Source: Actinomycetospora sp. TBRC 11914
Lineage (GTDB): Bacteria; Actinomycetota; Actinomycetes; Mycobacteriales; Pseudonocardiaceae
DNA length: 64,000 nt
Assembly: GCF_012933465.1 (NCBI RefSeq)
Contig: NZ_JABBND010000005.1
Location: forward strand, 186,001 to 250,000
Reading direction: 5' to 3'
The notes beneath the pieces were generated by a model. The model saw nothing but the letters and a program-made list of their open reading frames with translations. It was not told where the DNA came from and ran no database searches. A program made the position numbers and the translations under genes. Position 1 is the stretch's first letter; the number at the start of each line of letters is the position of its first letter. Positions 7,885 through 16,598 of the stretch are shown here, one piece after another.

Positions 7885-8880
7885 ATGCGTCACACCCCGG
7901 GTGCCGTGCCCGTTCCCCGGGTCTCGGTGGTGGTGCCGCTGTACCAGAAGGAGCGCTACGTCGGCCGCACCGTCGCGAGCGTGCTGGCCCAGACGTTCAC
8001 CGACTTCGAGCTCGTCGTGCTCGACAACGCGTGCACCGACGGCTCCGCCGAGGTCGTCCGCGGCTTCGACGACCCCCGGGTCCGCGTCGAGCGCAACGAC
8101 GAGACCGTCCCCGTCACCGAGAACTTCCAGCGCGCCGTGCGCCACGCTCGCGCGCCCCTGGTCAAGGTCCTCAACGCCGACGACCTGCTGGCCCCGACGG
8201 TCCTCGCCGAGCAGATCGCGGTGATGGACGCGGACCCGACGCTCGCGCTGGTGTCCTGCCGGCACGACCTGGTCGACGACGACGACCGCGTGATCGCCCG
8301 CGGCCGCGCGCTGCGGACCACCGACCTGCTCGGGCGCCGGGACGCGACGACGGTGCTGCGGCGCATCGTGCGCCACCGCGGCAGCCCGATCGGGGTGCCC
8401 GGCAACATGCTGTTCCGCCGTGACGCGTTCGACGCCGTCGGCGGGTTCCCCGACAACGGCTACGCCCTCGACGTCGGGCTCGCGGCGCGGCTGGTGACCC
8501 AGGGCGGGTTCTACGGGATGCCGGAGTCGCTGTCCCGGTTCCGCCTGGCCAGCGGCTCGATCACCTCCACCGCCCGCCGCCGCAACATGGCGCTGCAGCA
8601 CCGCTTCCTGCGCGAGCTGCGCCGGGAGCACGCCGACGTGGTGCGCCGTCGCGACGTCGCCGTCGGGCTCGCCCGCGAGCCGGTCACCTGGCTGCGCCAG
8701 CGGATCATGGTGGTCGCGTCGACCGACCCGTCGTCGTGGCGGCACCGGCTCGCCGCGGCGCTGCTGGCACCGCGGCGTCCGGCGACGGACGGGTCGGCGG
8801 CCGGGTCGGCGGCCGGGTCGGCGGACGGGTCGGGGGCGGCGCCGCGACGGGCACACCAGGCACCCGTCGAGGCCCCCTGA
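7885..8880 (+). CDS. GT2-family glycosyltransferase
   Basis: 331 residues from ATG 7885, preferred because GGAG lies 6 bp upstream; GTG 7846 and ATG 7879 are possible longer starts. VSVVVPLYQKERYVGRTVAS and the following ELVVLDNACTDGSAEVV are the typical GT-A nucleotide-sugar binding start, with VKVLNADDLLAP supplying the DXD-like metal motif near residue 95. The middle has GGFPDNGYALDVGLAARL, as in rhamnosyl/galactosyl-transferase-like GT2 members. The last 40 residues are a Gly/Ser/Ala-rich tail encoded by a short 12-bp repeat (GGGTCGGCGGCC, about 8800-8835). It is divergent from the GT4 gene and belongs to the same polysaccharide locus. Confidence 0.88.
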   Translation: MRHTPGAVPVPRVSVVVPLYQKERYVGRTVASVLAQTFTDFELVVLDNACTDGSAEVVRGFDDPRVRVERNDETVPVTENFQRAVRHARAPLVKVLNADDLLAPTVLAEQIAVMDADPTLALVSCRHDLVDDDDRVIARGRALRTTDLLGRRDATTVLRRIVRHRGSPIGVPGNMLFRRDAFDAVGGFPDNGYALDVGLAARLVTQGGFYGMPESLSRFRLASGSITSTARRRNMALQHRFLRELRREHADVVRRRDVAVGLAREPVTWLRQRIMVVASTDPSSWRHRLAAALLAPRRPATDGSAAGSAAGSADGSGAAPRRAHQAPVEAP

Positions 8881-8924
8881 CCTGCCCCCCGTGCCCGTGA
8901 TCACCCGGGGCTGGGCCGTCAGGG
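8875..8924. terminator. Probable terminator stem between convergent GT2 and sortase genes
   Basis: CCCTGAC (8875-8881) pairs with GTCAGGG (8918-8924), and the interior is strongly G/C complementary. The left arm includes the TGA stop of the GT2 gene. The stem is shorter and less perfect than the other terminators in the window. Confidence 0.4.
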
Positions 8925-8933
8925 TCCGGGCGG

Positions 8934-10475
8934 TCAGCGCGGCGTCGCGAACACCACGATGTTGTCGCGGTAGTTCAGGGTCGCCTGGTCGAACGGCCCG
9001 CCGCAGGTCATGAGCCGCAGGCTCGGCGTCGTCGTCGGGCCGTAGACCCGCTCGGTCGGCAGGTTGTCCTTCCCGAACGTCTCGACCGAGTCGACGCCGA
9101 AGCGGGCCGTCCCGCCGTCGGAGCGCCCGACCTCGATGGTGTCGCCGGGCTTGAGGTCGTCGAGCCGGCCGAACACCGCCGGGCCGTTGCGGTCGTCGAC
9201 GTGGCCGACCATCACCGACGAGCCCGGGTCGCCGGGCACCGCCGACGAGGTGAACCAGCCGACCTGCGTGTAGTCGGTCGGGACCTGCAACGCGCCGCGG
9301 TAGTCGATGCGCAGGTCGATCGGGTTCCCGACGTCGAGGCCGATCGCGGGGATGTCGAGACTCGTCGGGTGCGGGCCGCCGGCCGGCGGGGCGGTCGCGA
9401 TGGCCAGCGGCATGCGCACCGCGAACGGCGCTCCGGGGTCGGCCTCGCTGCCGGCGCCGAACCAGCTCTCGATCGTGTCCCAGATGCCGCCGGCGGCGAA
9501 CACCCCGAGGTCCTCGCGCGACGTGCCGCCCAGGCCCGCGCCGATCCCGCCGTCGGGCGGCGAGGGCGCCTTGGGAGCGGGCGGGGTGGAGGTCTCGGGA
9601 GCGGCCTGCGCGCTCGGGGGCTGCGGGGCCTGCGAGCCGGGGGCGACCGGCGCGGCCGACGACTCGGCGGTGCGCGGCGCGGGCGGCGCGGCCACCGGGG
9701 GCGCCCCCGGGGCGGGTGAGGGGACGCCGGCCGCGGAGGCCGCGTCGGGGACGACCTGCGCGGCGAGGTCACCGTCGGCGCCGCGGGTGACGACGAGGGA
9801 CGCGACCGAGGTGCTGGTGACCGGCACCTGCAGCGTCGACTCCTTCCCGCTCCGGGTGGTCAGGCGCAGCGACCACGGGTGGGCCGCGACCGTCGCGTAG
9901 GGCGTCGCCGAGCCGTAGAAGAGGGTGCGGGCGAGCGGGATGTCCGCGTCGTGCCCGGACGGGTCGCTGGCCTCGACGTCGAGCGGGCCGACCTCGGCGG
10001 CGGCCTGCACGATGCGCAGCGCCCCCGACCCGGCCGCGGCGGGCGCGGTCTCGTCGTCGAGCACCTGCGCCTGGGTGGCGCCGTTCGGGCCGATGTCGAC
10101 GAAGGTCGCCGTCTGTGCGGAGCCGGCGGGCAGGTCGACGGCCACGTCGAACAGGGGCGGGCTCGACGCGGGCGCGCCGGCCGTCCGGCCCTGGATGCGG
10201 TAGGTGCCGGCCGGCTCGGTGAGGTACGGGCTCACCGCCCGGTAGGAGACGTCGCTCGCGACCTTGGTGAGCGGCAGCGTCGAGCCCGTCGCGTACATGT
10301 CGACGGCCGGGGTGTTCGGCGAGAGGTGCGCCAGGCGCAGCATCCCGGTACCCGGGTCGGCGGTCGCCTCACGGACGCCGACGACGCCCACGGTCCCGAC
10401 CGCGACGGCGAGCACGGCGACCGCCGACCCACCGATCCAGAGCCACCGCCGGTGTCCTGCGCGCTGTCGCCCCAT
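8934..10475 (-). CDS. Membrane-anchored DUF4397 domain fused to a class E/F-type sortase
   Basis: 513 residues from ATG 10475 (GGGGGAC upstream); ATG 10493 is an alternative. After a basic start (MGRQRAGHRRW) comes one membrane helix (about 11-33). Residues about 45-240 are a DUF4397 domain (LRLAHLSPNTPAVDMYATG). A Pro/Ala-rich linker follows to about 330, then a sortase domain (SLDIPAIGLD). The catalytic residues are visible: His in VMVGHVDD near 423, Cys in LRLMTCGG near 489 and Arg in LNYRDN near 503. Such actinobacterial sortases link proteins or pili to the wall or process surface proteins, but no LPXTG-type substrate is seen nearby. The fusion partner is unusual. It lies 38 bp downstream of the LuxR-type gene on the same strand and may be co-transcribed with it. 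Confidence 0.85.
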   Translation of the reverse strand: MGRQRAGHRRWLWIGGSAVAVLAVAVGTVGVVGVREATADPGTGMLRLAHLSPNTPAVDMYATGSTLPLTKVASDVSYRAVSPYLTEPAGTYRIQGRTAGAPASSPPLFDVAVDLPAGSAQTATFVDIGPNGATQAQVLDDETAPAAAGSGALRIVQAAAEVGPLDVEASDPSGHDADIPLARTLFYGSATPYATVAAHPWSLRLTTRSGKESTLQVPVTSTSVASLVVTRGADGDLAAQVVPDAASAAGVPSPAPGAPPVAAPPAPRTAESSAAPVAPGSQAPQPPSAQAAPETSTPPAPKAPSPPDGGIGAGLGGTSREDLGVFAAGGIWDTIESWFGAGSEADPGAPFAVRMPLAIATAPPAGGPHPTSLDIPAIGLDVGNPIDLRIDYRGALQVPTDYTQVGWFTSSAVPGDPGSSVMVGHVDDRNGPAVFGRLDDLKPGDTIEVGRSDGGTARFGVDSVETFGKDNLPTERVYGPTTTPSLRLMTCGGPFDQATLNYRDNIVVFATPR

Positions 10476-10513
10476 GTGGAACTTGTCCCCCATTCGGGGG
10501 CGGACTATGCGTC

Positions 10514-13462
10514 CTAGAACCGTCGTCCCCACAGTTGACGACGCGACGTGACGCCGAGCTTCGCGAAGACGTTCCCCAGGTGGTAGCTGATGGCCTTCGG
10601 CGTCACGTAGAGCGCTGCCGCCACCTCGCGGCTCGTCATGCCCTGGGCGACGAGCCGGACGACCTCCCGCTCCCGCGGCGTCAGCGACGCGTGCTCGCCA
10701 GGCGACTCCGCCTCGTCGACCGGCGGGAGCTCACCGAGCGCGCGCGCCCCGTCCGGGCCGGGTCCCGACGAGGTCCCGGGTCCGGACGGGTCGGTCGGTG
10801 CGGCCGCCGCGGCCGCCAGAGCGGGGTGCTCCGTCGGCGTGCGGGCGGCCGGCACGTCGGGCGCCGCGGCGGACCCGGCGCCGATCCGCTCCGCGAACGG
10901 CCGGGCCCCGAGCGCGACGTAGGTCTGCCGGGCCACCGCGAGGTCGGCGGCCGCGTCGCGCCGCCCGCGGATGTGGCCCAGGGCGCCCGCCGCGGCGCGC
11001 ACCGCCGCGACCTCGGCCGGGCACCACGCCGCGCCCTCCGGATCGGCCTCGACCAGGCGCAGCCCGGCCCGGTAGTAGGACGTCGCCGTCCCGTCGTCGC
11101 CGGCGTGCTCCGCCAGCCGCCCGAGCAGCCGCTGGCGCGCGAGCGCGAACCACAGCGGCGTGCCGAACCCCGGCCAGCCGTCCACCTCCTGCGCCGCGAT
11201 CGCGGGGTGCCCGGCGTCGAGCGCGACCTCCGCGCGCAGCACGCGCCACGGTGCGGTCGGCGAGCCGAGCAGCGGTGGGACGGGCTCGTCGGCCAGCGCC
11301 CCGAGCACGCGGTGGGCGCGCTCGTGGTCGCCGAGCACGTGGGCCACGAGCGCCTCGCTGATCCGGACCATCGCCAGCCCGAGCGCGTGCGGCGAGCCCC
11401 GCAGGTCCTCCCGGGCCCTCCGCAGCTGCTCCGCGGCCTCGGCGGCCTCGCCGCGCACCGCGAGCACGCCCGCCCGGAGCGCCCGCGACGCCGGGCCGAT
11501 CCAGGCGCTGCCGACCTGCTGCGAGGTCGTCGCGCCCACCCGCGCCTCGGCCTCGGCCTCGTCGAGCCGGCCGGTGCGGAACGCGGCCTCGGCGAGGTAG
11601 AGGTGCACGAGGCGCCCCGTCGTCGTCATGGCCCCGGAGCGGACCCGGTCGAGACCCTCGCGCAGCCGGGTGTAGCCCTCCGCGGTGCGGCCGGCCGCGA
11701 GGTGCAGCCGCCCGGCGATCACCGCGGCGTCCGCGCCGTAGGCGCTCGGCAGCACCGGCTCGAGGACCTCCAGCCCGGCTTCCGGCCCCCACTGCTGGGC
11801 GCGCCCGACCGCCGTCACCACCAGCGCCTGCTCGCGGCGCCGCGGTTCCTCGGTGAGCTCGGGGACCCGGGCCACCGCCTCGACCGCCCGGGCCCCGCGG
11901 CCGTGCAGCGCGTGGTCGGTGCCGAGCAGCACCGCGGCGAGGGCGGTCACGCGGGCCGGGGCGTCGGGGTCCGCGACCGCGGCCTCCAGCCAGGTGTGGG
12001 CCTGCGGGTCGGAGGCCTCGGAGAGCAGCAGGCCCAGCGCGAGGTCGCGCTCGGCGCAGGGGCGGGCCTCGCGCAGCGCCGGTTCCAGGGCGCGCAGCCG
12101 CGCGGGGGCGCCGGCCCGGACGAGGCGCACCGCCGCGGCCAGCACGCGCGCCTCCCGCTCGGCGCCGGTGGGGCTGAGCTCGGCCGCCCACAGCAGGCGG
12201 GTCGCGGCCTCGTCGTGGTCGATGGTCTCCGCGGTGGCGGACTCCTCGAGCGCGTCGGCGAGCGCGGGGTAGGGGCGCCCGGCGGACCCGGCGACGGCGT
12301 GCGCGAACCCGGACCGGCCACCCACCGCGACGGACGCGGCGCAGTGCAGCGTCCCGACCTGCTCGGAGGGCAGGCCGGCCAGCACCGCGGCGCGCACCAG
12401 GGCGTGCACGACGTGCAGCACCACCCGGGCACCGTCGCGCGCGACGCCGACGAGGCCGGACGCGGCGAGGTCGTCGACGTCGGCGTCGCCCACGTCGCCG
12501 GCCTCCAGGTCGGCCACCCGCTCGACGAGGGCGAGCGGCGTCGGCTCGCCCAGCACGGCCAGCGCGCCGAGCAGGCGCCGCGCGACCGGGCGGAGCGCAC
12601 CGACGGCGAGCGCCACGTCGGCGGGGAGGTCGCGCCAGGGCGGGGCCGCCGCGGTGCCGGCGAGCACGTCGTCGGGCAGGCCCCGCACCAGCAGCGCGAG
12701 GTGGACCGGGTGTCCCCGGGTGGCGGCGGCGAGCCGGCCGGCGACGCCGGGCCCGAGGGCCGGTGCGGCCGGGCGCCGGGACGCCACGAACGCCGCCACG
12801 GCGGGCGCGTCGAGGCCCGCGACGGGGACCGTCCGCGTCTCGGCCGGGGTCCGGTCGGCGCCGGCGGTGTCCTCGGTGAAGAGCCACGGCCACCACGCCC
12901 GCGTGCCCGGGGGCAGGAGATCGGGCTCGGTGGCGGTGGCGACGACGAGCAGGCCGTCGCCGCACAGCCGGCTCAGCAGATCGGTCAGGACGGCCGCCGA
13001 CGCCGGGTCCGCGTGCTGCAGGTCGTGGAGCACGAGGACGACGCGTCGCGGTCCGCGCGGACCGCGACGCACGCGCTCGAGGGCCTCGTCCAGGCCCGGC
13101 GCGGAGCGGGCCGACGTGGGCCGGCCGGGGGCCGCGACCGCGTCGAGGGCGCGGGCCAGGCGGTCGGCCGTGGCGTAGGCGACGGGCACGTCGTCCGGAC
13201 CCGCCACCGGCGCGGGCGCGGCCACCCGGACGACCACCGGCCCGCCGGGCCCCTCGGCGGCGAGCTGCGCGCAGAACGTGTCGGCGAGGGACGAGGTCCC
13301 GACGCCGGGCTCCCCGGTGAGCAGGACGCGGGCGGAGCCCCCGCGGCGCACCCGGTCGAAGGTCTCGTGCAGGCCGGCGATCTCGGCGCCGCGGCCGACG
13401 GGCGGCAGGGACGCGGGCGTCCCGGGAACGATTCCCGTCCCGCGCGACGCCGTCGCCGACAC
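10514..13462 (-). CDS. Large LuxR-family (LAL-like) regulator with an AAA domain lacking the Walker A lysine
   Basis: 982 residues from GTG 13462 (AGGGAGG 7 bp upstream). An N-terminal NTPase domain has GEPGVGTSSL at about residue 50, where the usual GKS/T lysine is Thr; the Walker B-like segment VVLVLHDLQHAD is near 142. A long helical, Ala-rich TPR-like region follows. The C-terminus (about 920-980) is a standard LuxR HTH: LTPREREVVRLVAQGMTSRE and VTPKAISYHLGNVFAKLGV. This is the LAL architecture (MalT-like), in which ATP binding usually gates activity; the missing Lys suggests weak or absent ATP hydrolysis. It is divergent from the sugar-transferase gene and sits in the polysaccharide locus, so control of that locus is plausible but unproven. 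Confidence 0.88.
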   Translation of the reverse strand: MSATASRGTGIVPGTPASLPPVGRGAEIAGLHETFDRVRRGGSARVLLTGEPGVGTSSLADTFCAQLAAEGPGGPVVVRVAAPAPVAGPDDVPVAYATADRLARALDAVAAPGRPTSARSAPGLDEALERVRRGPRGPRRVVLVLHDLQHADPASAAVLTDLLSRLCGDGLLVVATATEPDLLPPGTRAWWPWLFTEDTAGADRTPAETRTVPVAGLDAPAVAAFVASRRPAAPALGPGVAGRLAAATRGHPVHLALLVRGLPDDVLAGTAAAPPWRDLPADVALAVGALRPVARRLLGALAVLGEPTPLALVERVADLEAGDVGDADVDDLAASGLVGVARDGARVVLHVVHALVRAAVLAGLPSEQVGTLHCAASVAVGGRSGFAHAVAGSAGRPYPALADALEESATAETIDHDEAATRLLWAAELSPTGAEREARVLAAAVRLVRAGAPARLRALEPALREARPCAERDLALGLLLSEASDPQAHTWLEAAVADPDAPARVTALAAVLLGTDHALHGRGARAVEAVARVPELTEEPRRREQALVVTAVGRAQQWGPEAGLEVLEPVLPSAYGADAAVIAGRLHLAAGRTAEGYTRLREGLDRVRSGAMTTTGRLVHLYLAEAAFRTGRLDEAEAEARVGATTSQQVGSAWIGPASRALRAGVLAVRGEAAEAAEQLRRAREDLRGSPHALGLAMVRISEALVAHVLGDHERAHRVLGALADEPVPPLLGSPTAPWRVLRAEVALDAGHPAIAAQEVDGWPGFGTPLWFALARQRLLGRLAEHAGDDGTATSYYRAGLRLVEADPEGAAWCPAEVAAVRAAAGALGHIRGRRDAAADLAVARQTYVALGARPFAERIGAGSAAAPDVPAARTPTEHPALAAAAAAPTDPSGPGTSSGPGPDGARALGELPPVDEAESPGEHASLTPREREVVRLVAQGMTSREVAAALYVTPKAISYHLGNVFAKLGVTSRRQLWGRRF

Positions 13463-13615
13463 TCGGTACCTCCCTGCGCACGCTGTGTACTCAACGTCAG
13501 CCGCCTGGTGGGCTCATCGATTCCACCAGACGACGGAGCGGAGATCCAGCATTACCTCCATGTGGTTGTCTACTACACGTTCGGAGTAATCAAGGTCTCC
13601 TGTGTCCACGGAGGA

Positions 13616-13654
13616 GTGACCCAGCTGGGAGAGACCTGGGAACACCTTCCAGGG
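13616..13654 (+). promoter_or_regulatory. Conserved operator-like motif upstream of the sugar-phosphate transferase (copy 2)
   Basis: GTGACCCA at 13616 is followed by CCTGGGAA-4 nt-TTCCAGG (13635-13653), an inverted repeat with one mismatch, matching the motif at 7729-7767. It ends 75 bp before ATG 13730 and lies in the 267-bp gap shared with the divergent LuxR regulator gene. The gap is noticeably more AT-rich than its surroundings, as expected of a promoter region. Confidence 0.6.
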
Positions 13655-13729
13655 CCATCCGCCCGTCCGGTCCCCGACGATCCCGGACGACGTTCCCCAC
13701 CGCTCACGGGTCCCGGAGGCTGACCGCGC

Positions 13730-15217
13730 ATGACCGCTGCCCGGACCCCCGCGGGCGCACCACCCCCGAGACGGGTCGTGCCCGCGCGTGCTTCCGGCCT
13801 CCCCGCGACGCGCGCCCGGCGGGAGCAGCCGCTGGAACCCCCGCCGGCCCGTGCCCTGCTCGGCGTCCGGCGGGCCGGATCGATGCAGGCGTGGATGCTG
13901 GTGCTCCCCGTGGACGCGGTGATGACCGCGGCGCCGATGATCTGGGCGCCCCACTACTTCAAGGCCTTCGGCGCACTCGGTCTGCTCATCGTCGCGCTGG
14001 TCTGCGGCGGCGGGCGCTACCGGGCCCGGCTGCACCTCTCGGTGCTCGACGAACTGCCCGCCCTGCTCGGTCGGCTGCTGGTGGCGATCGCGCTGGTGGC
14101 CGCGGTGTTCGCGCTGCGCCACGACGACCTGGGCGTCATGGAGTTCGTCGGGGCGTCGCTCGCCTCGGTCGCGCTCGCGGTGCTCGGCCGGTTCCTGACG
14201 ACGGCGGTGGTGCTCACCGCGCGCCGGCGGCGCATCGTCGCGCACCGCACCGTCGTCATCGGGGGCGGCGCGGTGTCGCGGGAGGTGGCGACGCTGCTCG
14301 CCCGCTACCCGCGCTACGGCCTCGCCGTCGTCGGGCACGTCGACGGCCCGGACCGTCCGACGCGGGCCGGGGACCTGCCCCGGGGGCCGGGCCTCCCCCA
14401 CCTCGGCAGCCTCGACGACCTCGACGACCTGGTGCGCGCCCACGGCGTCGACGTCCTGCTCGTCGGCGACGGCACCTTCCGCGAGGAGGACCTGCTCGAC
14501 CGGGTCCGCACCCCCGCCACCGAGCACTGCGACCTGCTCGTCGTCCCCCGCCTGCACGCCTTCGCGACGGCCACCGGGCACTCCGACCACATCGGCTCGC
14601 TGCCGGTCATGCGCATCCGCACCCCCGCGCTGGACGGGCCGGCGTGGGCGCTCAAGCGGGCGTTCGACGTCGTGGTCAGCGGCCTGCTGCTCGTGCTCCT
14701 CTCGCCCGTGCTGCTGGCCTGCGCGGTCGCCGTGCGCCGGGAGGGCGGGCCCGGGGTGCTCTTCCGCCAGGTGCGCGTCGGACGCGACGGCCGCCGGTTC
14801 GAGTGCCTCAAGTTCCGCTCGATGCGCCCGGCCTCGGAGAGCGAGTCGGCGACGCAGTGGACCGTCGCGCGGGACCCCCGCATCGGTCCGGTGGGCCGCG
14901 TGCTGCGGGCGACCTCGCTCGACGAGCTGCCGCAGCTGTGGAACATCCTGCGCGGCGAGATGACGATCGTCGGGCCCCGCCCGGAACGTCCCCACTTCGT
15001 GGAACGGTTCTCCGCTGAGCACCCGCGCTACGGTCATCGCCACCGCGTCCCGGCCGGGCTCACCGGGCTCGCGCAGGTCTCGGGCCTGCGCGGCGACACC
15101 CCCATCTCCGACCGCGCGCGCTTCGACAACTACTACATCGAGAACTGGTCGCTGTGGCTCGACGCGAAGGTCCTGCTCCGCACGGTCGCCGAGGTGGTGC
15201 TCGCCCGCGGCCGGTGA
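13730..15217 (+). CDS. Polyprenyl-phosphate sugar-1-phosphate transferase (WbaP/WcaJ-like initiating enzyme)
   Basis: 495 residues from ATG 13730 with GGAGG upstream. After a basic, Pro-rich start come about four membrane helices (roughly residues 50-165). A soluble NAD-binding-like domain follows (VVIGGGAVSREVATLLARY near 180). The C-terminal bacterial sugar transferase domain starts with KRAFDVVVSGLLLVLLSPV. It has FRQVRVGRDGRRF, LKFRSM, DELPQLWNIL and GEMTIVGPRPERPHF, the signature of enzymes that load a sugar-1-phosphate onto undecaprenyl phosphate. This is the committed first step of a Wzx/Wzy polysaccharide pathway, whose other parts lie downstream. Its upstream region has the operator-like motif shared with the GT4 gene. 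The sugar is not identifiable; glucose or galactose is usual for the family. Confidence 0.92.
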   Translation: MTAARTPAGAPPPRRVVPARASGLPATRARREQPLEPPPARALLGVRRAGSMQAWMLVLPVDAVMTAAPMIWAPHYFKAFGALGLLIVALVCGGGRYRARLHLSVLDELPALLGRLLVAIALVAAVFALRHDDLGVMEFVGASLASVALAVLGRFLTTAVVLTARRRRIVAHRTVVIGGGAVSREVATLLARYPRYGLAVVGHVDGPDRPTRAGDLPRGPGLPHLGSLDDLDDLVRAHGVDVLLVGDGTFREEDLLDRVRTPATEHCDLLVVPRLHAFATATGHSDHIGSLPVMRIRTPALDGPAWALKRAFDVVVSGLLLVLLSPVLLACAVAVRREGGPGVLFRQVRVGRDGRRFECLKFRSMRPASESESATQWTVARDPRIGPVGRVLRATSLDELPQLWNILRGEMTIVGPRPERPHFVERFSAEHPRYGHRHRVPAGLTGLAQVSGLRGDTPISDRARFDNYYIENWSLWLDAKVLLRTVAEVVLARGR

Positions 15218-15244
15218 GCCCCGTCCTGGCGAGCCCGCTCCCGG

Positions 15245-15293
15245 CGCGAGGGGAACCCCCGTGCCGCTAGAGCGACCGGATCCTCCCCTCGCG
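15245..15293 (+). repeat. 49-bp palindromic element, family A, copy 1 (overlaps gene start)
   Basis: Begins CGCGAGGGGA and ends TCCCCTCGCG (10-bp perfect terminal inverted repeat) with core TAGAGCGACCG. It lies in the 43-bp gap after the sugar transferase and extends into the next gene: GAGGGGA would act as its ribosome binding site and the internal GTG (15261) as its start codon. Confidence 0.9.
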
Positions 15294-16562
15294 TCCCGGG
15301 CGCTCGCCCTGACCCGCCGTCGTGCCCTCGCGCTCGGGGCGGGCCTGGCCGCCGTCGTGGGCGGGGCACTGTCCTGCGGGGCCTCGCCGTCGGGACCTCC
15401 CGCGACCGACCCCGACCTGCCGCGGCCGTCGGGCCCGCCGTTGTCGCGCGGGACGGTGCACGACGTGCGCGCCTCGGGCGCCGTCGGCGACGGGCGCGCC
15501 GACGACGCGGCCGCCTTCACCCGGGCGCTCGGGCTCGCGACGCCGGGCGACACCGTCCGGGTGCCCGCGGGTACCTACCGGCTCGTGCTGCCCCGGCCGC
15601 TGCGCGTGCCGGCCGGCGTGCTGCTGGCCGGCGACCCGGGTCGGACGACGCTGCGGGTGGCCGCCGGGGCGACCGCCGCGCTGCTGGTCGGCGGGGACGA
15701 CGTCACCCTCGACGGCCTGGAGATCGTGCGCGCCGACGACGCCGAGACGGTGCTGGTGCGCGTCGGGCAGGTCGCGCGGCTGACGCTGTCGCGGCTGGTG
15801 CTGGCCGGGGCCACCGACGTCGTCGACGCCTTCTGCCACGGCATCCAGCTGGGGGTCGACAACGGCGTCTCGAACGGTGTCACCATGTCCGGCTGCCTGC
15901 TGCACCGGCTGACCTACGGGCTCTACCAGGCCAACGAGTCGTCCGCGGTGACCGTCGGGGTGTCGGTGACCGGCTGCACTTTCGCGCGCAACACCAACAC
16001 CGACCTGGAGTTCAACAGCCCCTCGGGCTCGTTCCGGCACGTCCGCGTGCAGGGGTGCACGTTCCGGGACAACGACTCCCCCGGTTTCGCCGTCGGGATC
16101 GCCTACTGCGCGGACGTCGTCGTCTCCGGCTGCACGGTGACGAACTACCGGATGGAGGCGGTCCATATCGAGGACTGGTCCAGCGATGTCACCGTCTCGG
16201 GCTGCACGTTCTCGGCGTGCGGGCTGCGCGAGTTCGCGCACGTCCAGATCATCTCCGGGTCGGCCCGCGTGACGGCACGCGCCAACACCCACGACGCGAC
16301 GATGAACACCCGCCGGATCGCCCTCGTCAACGCGCTCGCCGGTGGGGACGGGCAGACCGCGGGCGGGCGGGACGTGGTGCCGCCGAGCGCGGTGACCGTC
16401 ACCGGGAACACCTTCCGCTGCTCCGACACCGTCGTCGCGGTGTCCTTCCACGGCGTCGCGGGCGGGTCGATCACCGGCAACCTCGTCACCGGGATCGCGC
16501 CCGAGGACGCGCTGGACCTGGACGGGGCGACGGGAATCCAGGTAGGTCCCTTCGGCTCGTGA
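15261..16562 (+). CDS. Secreted right-handed beta-helix (pectate-lyase-like) protein
   Basis: 433 residues from GTG 15261, the only in-frame start before the signal sequence; this codon and its GAGGGG ribosome binding site lie inside a family-A repeat. Residues about 15-40 (ALTRRRALALGAGLAAVVGG) look like a Tat-type signal, followed by ALSCG, which may be a lipidation site. The mature part starts VHDVRASGAVGDGRADDAAA and then shows repeated short turns ending in Gly-Cys or Ser-Gly-Cys (MSGCLL, VTGCTF, VQGCTF, VSGCTV). These are the rungs of a parallel beta-helix. Such proteins in polysaccharide loci are often lyases, epimerases or binding proteins. No catalytic residues can be named with confidence. 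The stop codon lies in a family-B terminator. Confidence 0.8.
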   Translation: MPLERPDPPLASRALALTRRRALALGAGLAAVVGGALSCGASPSGPPATDPDLPRPSGPPLSRGTVHDVRASGAVGDGRADDAAAFTRALGLATPGDTVRVPAGTYRLVLPRPLRVPAGVLLAGDPGRTTLRVAAGATAALLVGGDDVTLDGLEIVRADDAETVLVRVGQVARLTLSRLVLAGATDVVDAFCHGIQLGVDNGVSNGVTMSGCLLHRLTYGLYQANESSAVTVGVSVTGCTFARNTNTDLEFNSPSGSFRHVRVQGCTFRDNDSPGFAVGIAYCADVVVSGCTVTNYRMEAVHIEDWSSDVTVSGCTFSACGLREFAHVQIISGSARVTARANTHDATMNTRRIALVNALAGGDGQTAGGRDVVPPSAVTVTGNTFRCSDTVVAVSFHGVAGGSITGNLVTGIAPEDALDLDGATGIQVGPFGS

Positions 16563-16598
16563 GCAGAAAGTGTCGGTATACCGACAGTTAGTGCTCAC
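16559..16598. terminator. 40-bp family-B palindromic terminator, copy 1, between convergent genes
   Basis: GTGAGCA...TGCTCAC outer arms with inner AGTGTCGGTATACCGACAGT form a long stem. The TGA of the left arm is the stop of the beta-helix gene (16560-16562) and the TAA read from the other strand (16588-16590) is the stop of the GT4 gene. The same 40-bp layout recurs at 27008 and 29506. Confidence 0.8.

Noticed and set aside
6868-8904. Long minus-strand frame across the GT2 gene
   Set aside because: It covers a clear plus-strand GT2 and only joins the GT4 coding region in another frame; no motif supports it.
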